A DNA stretch of 64,000 nucleotides from Ferrovibrio terrae_B (lineage in GTDB: Bacteria > Pseudomonadota > Alphaproteobacteria > Ferrovibrionales > Ferrovibrionaceae). Positions 14,486 to 23,242 of this stretch are shown here, piece by piece. The translations under genes were made by a program, and so were the position numbers. The stretch covers positions 38,222 through 102,221 of the forward strand of contig NZ_CALRUC010000002.1 of NCBI RefSeq assembly GCF_943371255.1. Direction: 5' to 3'. The number at the start of each line of letters is the position of its first letter. Position 1 is the stretch's first letter. The notes under the pieces are model-generated. The model was not told where the DNA came from and did not search any database. It saw only the letters and a list, made by a program, of their open reading frames with translations.

Positions 14486-16070
14486 GGAAACGGATCTTAT
14501 CCCATTTTTTCTCGATATAGGAGAGTTCCCATGTGTTGCGGGCCATGAAGACCGGATTGCCCTCGCGGTCGTCGGCGATGGTGCCCCGGTTCTGCTCCAC
14601 GAACAGGTCGAGATCGCGCTTGTCCTCGGCATCGACCCAGCGGGCGGTCTCGTAGGGCGCCTGCTCGAACCCGACCTCAAGGTTGTATTCCTCGCCCAGT
14701 CGGGCGGCGAGCACATCAAGCTGCAGCGGCCCGACCAGGCCGACGATCCAGTCGGCGCCGATCCGCGGACGGAACACCTGGGTGACGCCCTCTTCGGCCA
14801 GATCCTCCAGCGCGCGCTGCAGGTGCTTGGCCTTCATCGGATCGCCCAGCCGCACGCGGCGCAGGATTTCCGGCGCGAAGTTGGGAATGCCGGTGAAGCG
14901 CAGGTCTTCGCTCTCGGTCAGCGTATCGCCGACGCGCAGCACGCCGTGATTGGGAATGCCGATGATGTCGCCGGGCCAGGCTTCGTCGGCCAGCGAGCGG
15001 TCGCGGGCAAAGAACAGCGTCGGGTTGCTCACCGTAATCGGCTTGCCGGTGCTGACCTGCTTCAGCTTCATGCCGCGCTTGAAATGGCCCGAGCACAGCC
15101 GCAGGAAGGCAATGCGATCGCGATGGTTCTTGTCCATGTTGGCCTGGACCTTGAACACGAAACCGGTGACGGCCTTTTCGGTCGGCTGGATCACGCGCTT
15201 ATCGGTCGGCTGCGGGCGCGGCGAGGGCGCGAATTCGCCCAGGCCCTTCAGCAGTTCGTCGACGCCGAAATTCTTCAGCGCCGAGCCGAAATACACCGGC
15301 GTCATATGGCCCTGGCGATAGGCTTCGGGATCGAAGGGCGGGCAGGCGCCCTCGATCAGCGCGATATCTTCCAGAAGCTTGGCGCGCTGTGCCTCGGGCA
15401 CGTATTCGGCCACGCGCGGATCGTCCAGGCTGTCGAGGATGATGACCTCGGGTTCGAGATTCTTGTTTTCCTTGCCGACCAGCAGCAGGCGCTTGCCGAA
15501 CAGGTCGTAGCAGCCACGGAAATCATGGCCCATACCGATCGGCCAGTTCGCCGGCACGCATTCCAGCGCCAGCGTGGAGGCGACTTCGTCCAGCAGCGCG
15601 AACGGGTCCTGCGACTCGCGATCGATCTTGTTCACAAAAGTGGCGATCGGCACGTCGCGCAGGCGGCAGACCTCGAACAGCTTGCGCGTCTGGGTTTCGA
15701 TGCCCTTGGCGGCATCGAGCACCATGACCGCGCTGTCGACGGCGGTCAGCGTGCGGTAGGTATCCTCGCTGAAGTCTTCATGGCCCGGCGTGTCCAGCAG
15801 GTTGAAGGTCCAGCCCTGGTATTCGAAATTCATCACCGAGGTGGAGACCGAAATGCCGCGCTGCTGTTCGATCTTCAGGAAGTCAGACCGCGCGCGGCGG
15901 TTCTCGCCACGTGCCTTCACGGCGCCGGCCAGATGGATGGCGCCGCCGAACAGCAGCAGCTTTTCGGTCAGGGTCGTCTTGCCCGCGTCAGGATGCGCGA
16001 TGATGGCAAAGGTGCGCCGGGCGCCGATGGGGTCGGCGCCCGGAATGGAAACGGCAGCGGGTTCGGACAT
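14463..16070 (-). CDS. prfC: Peptide chain release factor 3
   Basis: A 535-residue GTPase that removes RF1/RF2 from the ribosome after peptide release. The G motifs are clear: AHPDAGKTTLTEKLL (G1), RGISVSTSVM (G2), DTPGHEDF (G3), NKIDRES (G4). Domain II and the C-terminal RF3 domain are complete to the expected length. The FliL-like gene downstream overlaps its 3' end. Confidence 0.95.
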   Translation of the reverse strand: MSEPAAVSIPGADPIGARRTFAIIAHPDAGKTTLTEKLLLFGGAIHLAGAVKARGENRRARSDFLKIEQQRGISVSTSVMNFEYQGWTFNLLDTPGHEDFSEDTYRTLTAVDSAVMVLDAAKGIETQTRKLFEVCRLRDVPIATFVNKIDRESQDPFALLDEVASTLALECVPANWPIGMGHDFRGCYDLFGKRLLLVGKENKNLEPEVIILDSLDDPRVAEYVPEAQRAKLLEDIALIEGACPPFDPEAYRQGHMTPVYFGSALKNFGVDELLKGLGEFAPSPRPQPTDKRVIQPTEKAVTGFVFKVQANMDKNHRDRIAFLRLCSGHFKRGMKLKQVSTGKPITVSNPTLFFARDRSLADEAWPGDIIGIPNHGVLRVGDTLTESEDLRFTGIPNFAPEILRRVRLGDPMKAKHLQRALEDLAEEGVTQVFRPRIGADWIVGLVGPLQLDVLAARLGEEYNLEVGFEQAPYETARWVDAEDKRDLDLFVEQNRGTIADDREGNPVFMARNTWELSYIEKKWDKIRFHATRERH

Positions 16071-16108
16071 CGTACTCTAACGCACCCTCTGAAAAGGAAT
16101 TCGGGCCT

Positions 16109-18193
16109 TCAGCGGCCGCTCCACCCCTTGCCGGCCTCGGCCCGTTCGACCAGCAGCTTGGCCGGTTCCCAGAACTTGCCGTGGATCTTGTGGAAGCCGC
16201 GGATCGTGGCGAGCACCTTGTCGAGGCCGATCTGTTCGGCCCAGAACATCGGCCCGCCCCGATAAACGGGGAAGCCATAGCCGAAAAGGTAGGTGATGTC
16301 GATATCGCCCGACCGGATGGCGATGCCTTCCTCCAGGATCTTGGCGCCCTCGTTGACCAGCGGATACATGCAGCGCTGGACGATTTCCTCGTCGGAAATC
16401 TCCCGCCGTTCAATACCTTGCTCCCTGGATGCGGCCAGGATGATGTCCTTGACCACCGGATCGGGCACCGCATCGCGGCCCTCATACTTGTAGAAACCGG
16501 CACCAGTCTTCTGGCCGAAGCGGCCCAGTTCGCACAGCTGGTCGGCCACCTTGGAATAGCGCTCGTCCTTGGGGCGCAGATGCGCCTTGCCCTTGCGGAT
16601 GCGCCAGCCGACATCCAGGCCGGCGAGATCGCTCATCCTGAACGGCCCCATGGCGAGGCCGAAGTCTTCCAGCGCGCGGTCGATCTGCTCAGGGCTGCAG
16701 CCTTCTTCGAGCAGGAAATTCGCCTCGCGTAAGTACCCATGCAGCATGCGGTTGCCGATGAAGCCATCGCAGTTTCCGGCCAGCACCGCCACCTTCTTCA
16801 GCGTCTTGCCCATCGCCATCACGGTAGCGATGGTCTCGGGTGAGGATTTGGCGCCGCGCACGTTTTCCAGCAGCTTCATCACATTCGCCGGGCTGAAGAA
16901 ATGCGTGCCGATCACATCCTGCGGCCGCTTGGTGCTGGCCGCGATCTCGTCGATATCCAGCGTCGAGGTGTTGGTGGCGAGGATGGCACCCTGTTTCATC
17001 ACCTTGTCGAGCTTGCCGAACACCTCTTTCTTGACACCCATCTCCTCGAACACGGCTTCCACCACGATATCGGCGTCGCCGATATCCTCAAAGCGCTGGG
17101 TGCCGGTGATCAGCTTCATCGCCCGGTCCATCGCCTCCTGCTTCATGCTGCCGCGTGCCACGGATGTGGCATAGTTCTTCTCGATCACGCCAAGGCCGCG
17201 GCTGAGGGCTTCCTGCGACACGTCCAGCAGCTTCACCGCGATACCGGCATTGGCGAAATTCATCGCGATGCCGCCACCCATGGTGCCGGCGCCCAGCACG
17301 GCAGCCGATTTGATCGGCTTGGCCTGCACATCCTCGGGCAGGCCGGGAATCTTGGCCGCCTCGCGTTCGGCGAAGAAGGCATGGATCTGCGCCGCGCGCT
17401 GCGGACTGCCCATGCATTCGAAGAAGTATTCGCGCTCTTTCAGTAGGCCTTCATCCATCGGCAGCTTGGTGGCGACCTCTACTGCATCGATGCAGCGCCA
17501 CGGGCCGAGGAAGCCCCTGGCCTTGCGCTCGATACTCTTGCGGTAGTCGCTGAACACGGCAGGGTCGACATTGCTGACCTTGTCGTTCATGTCGCGCACC
17601 AGCCGCAGCGGGCGCTGCTCGGCCACCACCCGTCTGGCATAGGCGAGTGCGCCCTCCAGCAGATCGCCGGTCACGATTTCGTCAATCGCGCCAAGCTCGG
17701 CGGCCTTCTTCGCCGGGATCGGATTGCCGGAAACAATCATGTCGAGCGCCAGCTTCGGGCCAATCAGGCGCGGCAGGCGCTGGGTGCCGCCGGACCCGGG
17801 CAGCAGGCCAAGCTTCACCTCCGGCAGGCCGACCTGGCCGCTCTCCAGCGCTACACGCCAGTGGCAGGTCAGCGCCACTTCGAAACCGCCGCCCAGCGCC
17901 GTGCCATGCAGGGCAGCCACCACCGGCTTGGTCATCGCCTCGATGCGCTTCAGCACATCCGGCAGATAGGGCTGCAGCGGGGTCTTGCCGAATTCCTTGA
18001 TATCGGCACCGGCAATGAAGGTGCGGCCACCGCCAATGATCACCGCGGCACTGACGCCGGCATCGGCGTCGGCCTTGTCCAGCCCGGCAATGATACCGGC
18101 CCGTACACCCTGGCTCAGCGCGTTGACGGGGGGATTCTCGATAGTGAGGATGGCGATGCCGTCTTTGACGGCATAGGCAACGGGTTCGGTCAC
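16109..18193 (-). CDS. Enoyl-CoA hydratase / 3-hydroxyacyl-CoA dehydrogenase (FadB/FadJ type)
   Basis: 694 residues that carry out the hydration and NAD-dependent oxidation steps of fatty-acid beta-oxidation. The N-terminal crotonase domain has GTALGGGFEVALTCHW and the glutamate-containing PEVKLGLLPGSGGTQ. The dehydrogenase domain has GAGTMGGGIAMNFANAG and the catalytic-His segment GTHFFSPANVMKL. GTG 18193 is preferred because GGAGAG lies 5 bases upstream; the frame open to 18259 crosses the palindrome. No thiolase gene is adjacent. A palindrome 21 bases upstream is a candidate operator. Confidence 0.93.
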   Translation of the reverse strand: MTEPVAYAVKDGIAILTIENPPVNALSQGVRAGIIAGLDKADADAGVSAAVIIGGGRTFIAGADIKEFGKTPLQPYLPDVLKRIEAMTKPVVAALHGTALGGGFEVALTCHWRVALESGQVGLPEVKLGLLPGSGGTQRLPRLIGPKLALDMIVSGNPIPAKKAAELGAIDEIVTGDLLEGALAYARRVVAEQRPLRLVRDMNDKVSNVDPAVFSDYRKSIERKARGFLGPWRCIDAVEVATKLPMDEGLLKEREYFFECMGSPQRAAQIHAFFAEREAAKIPGLPEDVQAKPIKSAAVLGAGTMGGGIAMNFANAGIAVKLLDVSQEALSRGLGVIEKNYATSVARGSMKQEAMDRAMKLITGTQRFEDIGDADIVVEAVFEEMGVKKEVFGKLDKVMKQGAILATNTSTLDIDEIAASTKRPQDVIGTHFFSPANVMKLLENVRGAKSSPETIATVMAMGKTLKKVAVLAGNCDGFIGNRMLHGYLREANFLLEEGCSPEQIDRALEDFGLAMGPFRMSDLAGLDVGWRIRKGKAHLRPKDERYSKVADQLCELGRFGQKTGAGFYKYEGRDAVPDPVVKDIILAASREQGIERREISDEEIVQRCMYPLVNEGAKILEEGIAIRSGDIDITYLFGYGFPVYRGGPMFWAEQIGLDKVLATIRGFHKIHGKFWEPAKLLVERAEAGKGWSGR

Positions 18194-18213
18194 GTTTCTC
18201 TCCGGTGTCTTCT

Positions 18214-18230
18214 CGATTGTCGGACAATCG
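18214..18230. promoter_or_regulatory. Operator-like 17-bp palindrome upstream of the beta-oxidation gene
   Basis: CGATTGTC-G-GACAATCG is a perfect 8-base inverted repeat in the divergent gap between the beta-oxidation gene (- strand, start 18193) and the TonB-like gene (+ strand, start 18300). Size and symmetry fit a dimeric repressor such as a TetR- or GntR-type regulator. No regulator gene is adjacent. It does not match the E. coli FadR site as I recall it. Confidence 0.5.
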
Positions 18231-18299
18231 GTTATAGCCGAGGCATTCAGCCCGGGCAAAAGCCTTGGCCTGCCGCTACGTCAGCGCTAAGTGTTTGTG

Positions 18300-19190
18300 A
18301 TGGCCACCTTTTTGGAATATCGCGCGCAGGACTGGGATAATCGCCGCCTTTGGCTGGGCGTTGCGATGTCGCTGCTGCTGCATGGCCTGATCGTGCTGCT
18401 GCTGCTGGTCGAACCCTGGACCTGGCGAATCCAGCCCGAGCCGCCGCCGATCCTGGCCGAATTCGTGATGCCGGAGCCGCCCAAACCGACCCCGACCCCG
18501 GCACCACCCCCGGCACCGCAGCCGGCTCCGACCCAGGCGCAGGCCCCGCCGGCACAGCAGCAGACGATGACGCCTGAGCCATCCCGCCCGGTACCGCCGC
18601 CCAGCATCCCGCAATTGCAGCGCGCGCCGGTTACCGAGGCACCATCGAAGGCACCGCCCAGCGCCGGCGAACGTGCCCGGCCGCAGGCCGCCGAAAAGCC
18701 GCAGCCGGCACCGGTACCCGATCGCGCCGGCCCCTCGACCGTGACTGCGCCGCCGGCGCAGCGCCAGCAGCAGTCACCGCCGCGTCCCACCGGCAACCGC
18801 GACGCTGGCGCGCCGGGTGCTGCGGGTGCGACCGGCGAAACCATGACGCAGTCGGAAAGCGATTACTTCCTCAGCCAGGTGGTCAGCGCCTGGGTGATCG
18901 ATTTCGACGCGCCGCAGTTTGCCGATATCCGGATTTTCGGCCGCTATCGCGTGCTGCCCAATGGCATGCTGGCGCCGCCATTTGGCAAGAACGATCCGTG
19001 GGACATGCGGGCGATGGTGGAGAACTGGGACCAGATCGCCGTTGACCGCCGGCCGCAGGCCGCTGCCTTCCGCACGGCAATCGAAACTTTCCTGCGTGCC
19101 ATGCGGCTGGCGCAGCCGATGCGCATGCCGCCCAATCCGGAAGGCTACCCCAAGGTGCTGGAACTGAATTTCCGTATTGGCGATCTGTAA
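18300..19190 (+). CDS. TonB/TolA-like Pro-rich periplasmic protein
   Basis: 296 residues. One N-terminal membrane segment (WLGVAMSLLLHGLIVLLLLV) is followed by about 140 residues rich in Pro, Ala and Gln (KPTPTPAPPPAPQPAPTQ) and a compact C-terminal domain (SDYFLSQVVSAWVIDFDAP, then FGRYRVLPNGMLAPP and YPKVLELNFRIG). This is the layout of TonB and TolA energy transducers. No ExbB/ExbD or Tol genes are adjacent. ATG 18300 is chosen; GTG codons at 18291 and 18297 are alternatives. Confidence 0.7.
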   Translation: MATFLEYRAQDWDNRRLWLGVAMSLLLHGLIVLLLLVEPWTWRIQPEPPPILAEFVMPEPPKPTPTPAPPPAPQPAPTQAQAPPAQQQTMTPEPSRPVPPPSIPQLQRAPVTEAPSKAPPSAGERARPQAAEKPQPAPVPDRAGPSTVTAPPAQRQQQSPPRPTGNRDAGAPGAAGATGETMTQSESDYFLSQVVSAWVIDFDAPQFADIRIFGRYRVLPNGMLAPPFGKNDPWDMRAMVENWDQIAVDRRPQAAAFRTAIETFLRAMRLAQPMRMPPNPEGYPKVLELNFRIGDL

Positions 19191-19193
19191 GCG

Positions 19194-20408
19194 TCAGCGC
19201 GCCGGAATGCCACGACGCGCGATCACCATGCACAGCGCGCCGATCAGGGTGACGAAGGCCATCAGCAGATAGCCGTCGGCATAGCTCAGGCCCAGCTCGT
19301 CATGCATCAAGGCGAAGCTGGATGGGCCGATCACCACGCCGGCAAAGGTGATGCTCAGCGTGGCGCCGGTGGCCAGGCCGATGCTTTGCGGCGGTGCCTG
19401 GCGCGCGATCACCGCCATGAACACACCGTTCCAGCCAATGGCGCAGAATCCGAACAGCATCACGGTGGCACCGGTCAGGCTGAGTGGCCAGTTGGTATCG
19501 ATCAATGCCGTGAGAATGGCGGCCAGCATCGCCACCACGCCGTTCAGGATCAGCACCTTCGATCCCGATTTCAGGCGGTCGGCGAGCCAGCCCCAGGCGA
19601 GACGGCCGAACGCGCCGGCGGTCTGTGCCAGCGCCAGCATCGTGCCGGCCAGCACCAGATGCAGTCCGACTTCGGTGACCAGATAGGTGACCAGCAGGCC
19701 GGTCAGGCTGAGCTGCACGGCGGAATAGGCAAACGAACACAGGGCCAGCCAGCGCAGGATCGGATGCCGCCACACCACGCGCAGGCCTGCCAGCGGCGAG
19801 AGCAGCAGCGGCGCATCAGGCAGCCGGTCGATATCCCATGACCGCCGTGCCCGCTGCAGCAGCAGGCTGAGGCCAAAGCCGAGCAGGGCACAGAAGGCCA
19901 GTCCGATCTGCCAGTTGAGTGCCAGCGTGATCGGTGGAATCAGCAGGCCGGCCAGCATGCCGCCAATCGGCACGCCGCATTGCTTGATCGAAAAGATCAG
20001 GTTCATATGCGCGCCGCTGCGTGTGCGCGACAGCAGATGCGAGGCGGCCGGATTGGTGCAGCCATAGCCCAGGCCGATCACCAGGGCGCCCAGCACCAGG
20101 GCCTGCAGGGTGCCCCAGGCCGAGATCAGGCAGCCGAAAGCGGCGAGCCACAGTGCCATCTGGCTGGTGCGCCCGGCGCCGAGGCGACGCACAAAACCGC
20201 CGCCGATCAGCGATGTCACCACGGCACCGGCATAGACCAGGCTGACCTGATAGCCGGCCAGGCCGGGGCCGGTGCCCAGTTCGGCAGCGGCTTTCGGCGC
20301 CACGGCTGATAATGCCAGTGCGCATAATGTGGTGATCGACTGCGTACCGGTGGTGGCTGCCAGCACCGGCCAGACCGGCAGGGTCGGCGGGCTGGCCGGA
20401 TCGCTCAC
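19194..20408 (-). CDS. MFS transporter
   Basis: 404 residues with about 12 hydrophobic segments. GGGFVRRLGAGRTSQ between early helices is the position of the MFS loop 2-3 motif, and WGWLADRLKSGS marks the second-half counterpart. GTG 20408 is preferred because it overlaps the upstream GST stop (GTGA). The substrate is unknown. It is the last of three - strand genes (ferredoxin reductase, GST, MFS) that look like one operon. Confidence 0.82.
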   Translation of the reverse strand: MSDPASPPTLPVWPVLAATTGTQSITTLCALALSAVAPKAAAELGTGPGLAGYQVSLVYAGAVVTSLIGGGFVRRLGAGRTSQMALWLAAFGCLISAWGTLQALVLGALVIGLGYGCTNPAASHLLSRTRSGAHMNLIFSIKQCGVPIGGMLAGLLIPPITLALNWQIGLAFCALLGFGLSLLLQRARRSWDIDRLPDAPLLLSPLAGLRVVWRHPILRWLALCSFAYSAVQLSLTGLLVTYLVTEVGLHLVLAGTMLALAQTAGAFGRLAWGWLADRLKSGSKVLILNGVVAMLAAILTALIDTNWPLSLTGATVMLFGFCAIGWNGVFMAVIARQAPPQSIGLATGATLSITFAGVVIGPSSFALMHDELGLSYADGYLLMAFVTLIGALCMVIARRGIPAR

Positions 20409-21052
20409 TGCGTCGCCTGAAACTTCTGCTGATAGGACCGCCAACTGGCGCGGACTTCATCCAGCACCGGGGCTGCAGTCGGATGCGCCTTGATGCGTTG
20501 CCAGTAGGCGCTGAGCATCGGTCGCTTTTCCAGCAGGTTCTGACCGATCAGGCCGGGCAGCACTTCATCGACATAGAACAGCATGGGGCTTAGCGCGCAA
20601 TCGGCCTGGCTGAACCGTGCCTCGGCGGCGCAGCCATCCTTTGCCACGTAGATGTCGAGGAATTTCAGCCCGCGCGCGAAAGCCGGGGTCAGGGCCTCGA
20701 GCGCCTCACGATTGCCCGGGTCGGTGAACAGCAGCACGAAGAAATCATGCAGCGGCGGTGCCAGATAAAGGTCGGACAGCCGCACCATCAGTGTGACGCG
20801 GGCGCGCGCTTCCGGCGTGTCGAGATACAGCGACGGGCCGCCCAGGACGGCATCGAGATAGCCGCAGATCACTTCCGATTCCGGCAGCAATGTGCCGTCA
20901 TCCAGCAGCAACGCGGGAATCTTGCCGATGGGAGCCATGCTGCGGAAATCGGCACCGGGCTTCACCAGTTCGATCTGCGCACCGCCTTTGGCGCGCAACA
21001 GCATGCGCACACGGGCAGCGAAAGGCGAGCCATCGTTATTGTAGAGCTTCAT
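20405..21052 (-). CDS. Glutathione S-transferase family protein
   Basis: 215 residues with an N-terminal thioredoxin-like domain beginning MKLYNNDGSPFAARVRMLL, where a Ser takes the catalytic position, then GKIPALLLDDGTLLPESEVI with the cis-Pro and the Glu-Ser glutathione contact. The all-helical C-terminal domain includes QADCALSPMLFYVDEV. Substrate unknown. ATG 21052 lies just before the stop of the ferredoxin reductase gene (21054). Confidence 0.88.
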   Translation of the reverse strand: MKLYNNDGSPFAARVRMLLRAKGGAQIELVKPGADFRSMAPIGKIPALLLDDGTLLPESEVICGYLDAVLGGPSLYLDTPEARARVTLMVRLSDLYLAPPLHDFFVLLFTDPGNREALEALTPAFARGLKFLDIYVAKDGCAAEARFSQADCALSPMLFYVDEVLPGLIGQNLLEKRPMLSAYWQRIKAHPTAAPVLDEVRASWRSYQQKFQATQ

Positions 21053-21053
21053 G

Positions 21054-22346
21054 CTAGCGGTGCTTCCGCAGGTCTTCCCAGGCGGCCAGTTTGGCACGCG
21101 GGCTGCCCGGTGTCGCGGCGGTGGTTTCCGCCGCCTCGATGCGCTTCCAGCAGGTCCAGTCCATCACAGGCACGCCACGGCTTTGCAGCCAGGCATCCAG
21201 TGCCGCCGAACCTTCCTTGGCCGGTGTAGAGTCGGTGGCGTAATCGGCGAGCAGCAGATCGGCCACGGTCTTTGCCTCAGCGCGGTTGGTCGGGATGGTG
21301 CCCGAAGGCCCGCGCTTGGCCCAGCCCACCACATAAAGGCCCGGCGCGATGCGGCCATCGGTATTGGCGATCACGCCGCGCTCATCGCTCTGCGGCAGGT
21401 CGCCGTCGGCTGCCGTGCGATAGCCAATCGCGCTGATGACGGTGCCGACATCGAGCGTCGGACCGTTCTTGATCTGCAGGCCCTCGACGCGGCTGCTGCC
21501 GGTGATGGCTTCAGGGATGGCGTTAAACAGGAAATGCAGCCTGATCGGCTTGTCGTCCTCGCGCGCGGCGAATTCATGCAGGATCGACAGATTCTTTTCC
21601 TTCACCCGGGCCTCGTTCGGATCGAGGCCGGCCGGCAGTGCCGCAGGCAGATCGCTCTTCTGAACGATCGGGCGCAGGCGTTCCAGCCGGCCGAGTTCCG
21701 CCAGTTCGGCACTGGTGAAACTGGCCTCCACCGGGCCGCGCCGGCCGAGGATGTAAAGATCGGTCAGCGGTGCCGCCGCGATCATGTCTGCGGCATGGGC
21801 GGTCAGGTCGCTGCTTGCCATCTCTGCTTTGGTCTTGCCCAGCACGCGCACGATGTCGATGGCGACATTGCCCATGCCGATCACGGCCGCGCCGGGTTTG
21901 TCCAGCAGCGGTTCGAGCGCGCGGAAATCGGGATGGCCGTTATACCAGCCGACAAAGGCCATCGAGCCATAGCGGCCGGGCAGATCCTCGCCGGGAATGC
22001 CCAGCGGCCGGTCGGCATGGGCACCCAGCGCCAGCACCACGGCATCGTAATGGCTGCGCAGGTCGGCCAGCGGCAGGTCGGTGCCGACCTGGACATGGCC
22101 GAGGAAGCGCACATTGCCACCGGCGAACAGGCGGTCGAACTGCCGGGTCACCGCCTTGGTGCCCTGGTGGTCGGGGGCGACGCCGAACCGCACCAGCCCG
22201 TAGGGCGTCGGCAGGCGATCGAAGACATCGATTTTCAGCTCCGGCTTCTGGCGGAGCAGGGCATCGGCGCAGAACAGTCCGGAAGGACCGCTGCCAACAA
22301 TGGCGATATGGTGCAGCACGGCTTCGTTTCGGTTATGATTGGTCAA
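21054..22346 (-). CDS. Ferredoxin-NADP+ reductase, adrenodoxin-reductase type
   Basis: A 430-residue flavoprotein of the FprA/adrenodoxin reductase family. FAD motif IVGSGPSGLFCADALL is at about 13-28. VRFGVAPDHQGTK is the typical segment of the family. The NADP domain has VIGMGNVAIDIVRVL and later SAIGYRT and VVGWAKRGPSGTIPTNRAE. It moves electrons between NADPH and ferredoxin or similar carriers. It is the first of a - strand group with GST and MFS genes. Confidence 0.88.
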   Translation of the reverse strand: MTNHNRNEAVLHHIAIVGSGPSGLFCADALLRQKPELKIDVFDRLPTPYGLVRFGVAPDHQGTKAVTRQFDRLFAGGNVRFLGHVQVGTDLPLADLRSHYDAVVLALGAHADRPLGIPGEDLPGRYGSMAFVGWYNGHPDFRALEPLLDKPGAAVIGMGNVAIDIVRVLGKTKAEMASSDLTAHAADMIAAAPLTDLYILGRRGPVEASFTSAELAELGRLERLRPIVQKSDLPAALPAGLDPNEARVKEKNLSILHEFAAREDDKPIRLHFLFNAIPEAITGSSRVEGLQIKNGPTLDVGTVISAIGYRTAADGDLPQSDERGVIANTDGRIAPGLYVVGWAKRGPSGTIPTNRAEAKTVADLLLADYATDSTPAKEGSAALDAWLQSRGVPVMDWTCWKRIEAAETTAATPGSPRAKLAAWEDLRKHR

Positions 22347-22450
22347 AATGTCGCCGCAACCTTAGTGCAGCCTGCCTTGGTTATGCAAACCCGCCACCCC
22401 GATTTCCGCACCGGTTTCGCCGGCTGTTTCATATCCGAACCCGCCGATTC

Positions 22451-23239
22451 ATGACCGAAGCCGCCGAACCCCCGAGTTTCCGTGTCCTCAATCCGCTGGG
22501 CCGCGCACCCGCGGTGCTGATCTGCGACCATGCCAGCCGCATCGTGCCGCCGGCCTTGCGCAATCTCGGCCTGCCTGACGACGAACTGCTGCGGCATATC
22601 GGCTGGGACCCCGGCACCGCGGCGATCACCGAGCAGCTGGCGCGCGCGCTGGATGCGCCGGCAGTGCTGTCGGGTGTGTCGCGGCTGGTGATCGACTGCA
22701 ATCGCCGGCCCGATGATCCGACCCTGATCTGCGAGGTCAGCGACGGCACGGTGGTGCCCGGCAACCGCGACCTGGGCGAGGCGGAGCGCGAACGCCGCAT
22801 GGCGCGCTATTTCCGCCCCTATCATGCCGCCATCGCCGACACGCTGGACACTGCGCGCCAGCGCAGCGCGCAGCCGGCCTTGCTCTCCATCCACAGCTTC
22901 ACGCCGGCGTTGCGCGCCCGCGAGGAGCCGCGGCCCTGGCATATCGGCGTGGTCTGGGACCGCGACGGCCGGCTGGCCCAGCCGCTGCTGCAGGCCCTGC
23001 GCGACGAAGGCGACCTGCTGGTGGGCGATAACCTGCCCTATAGCGGTCGCGACCATTCCGGCTATTCGATCTTCGAGCACGGCCAGAACCGCGGCCTGCA
23101 TCATGTGATGATCGAGGTGCGACAGGATCTGGTCGCCAGCGAGGCCGGGATCGCGGAATGGGCCGGACGGCTGGAACGCTGCTTCCGCCGCATGCTCACC
23201 GAGGCCGGCATTCTGGCCCCCAGCGTCAGCGCCGCGTGA
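22451..23239 (+). CDS. N-formylglutamate amidohydrolase family protein
   Basis: 262 residues. VLICDHASRIVPP (about 25-37), VSRLVIDCNRRPDDPTL and LLSIHSFTPAL are the conserved blocks of the family; the first is the metal-binding region. The family includes HutG-type enzymes of histidine breakdown and N-formylglutamate deformylases, but no other hut genes are near. Instead it precedes a YbdK-like ligase by 3 bases, a pairing that suggests work on glutamate-like amides (inference). ATG 22451 is used; the long upstream frame is antisense to the reductase gene. Confidence 0.85.
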   Translation: MTEAAEPPSFRVLNPLGRAPAVLICDHASRIVPPALRNLGLPDDELLRHIGWDPGTAAITEQLARALDAPAVLSGVSRLVIDCNRRPDDPTLICEVSDGTVVPGNRDLGEAERERRMARYFRPYHAAIADTLDTARQRSAQPALLSIHSFTPALRAREEPRPWHIGVVWDRDGRLAQPLLQALRDEGDLLVGDNLPYSGRDHSGYSIFEHGQNRGLHHVMIEVRQDLVASEAGIAEWAGRLERCFRRMLTEAGILAPSVSAA

Positions 23240-23242
23240 TGC

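Noticed and set aside
14208..16265. 685-codon frame on the + strand
   Set aside because: Antisense shadow of prfC. The prfC frame shows all GTPase motifs and the antisense one has none.
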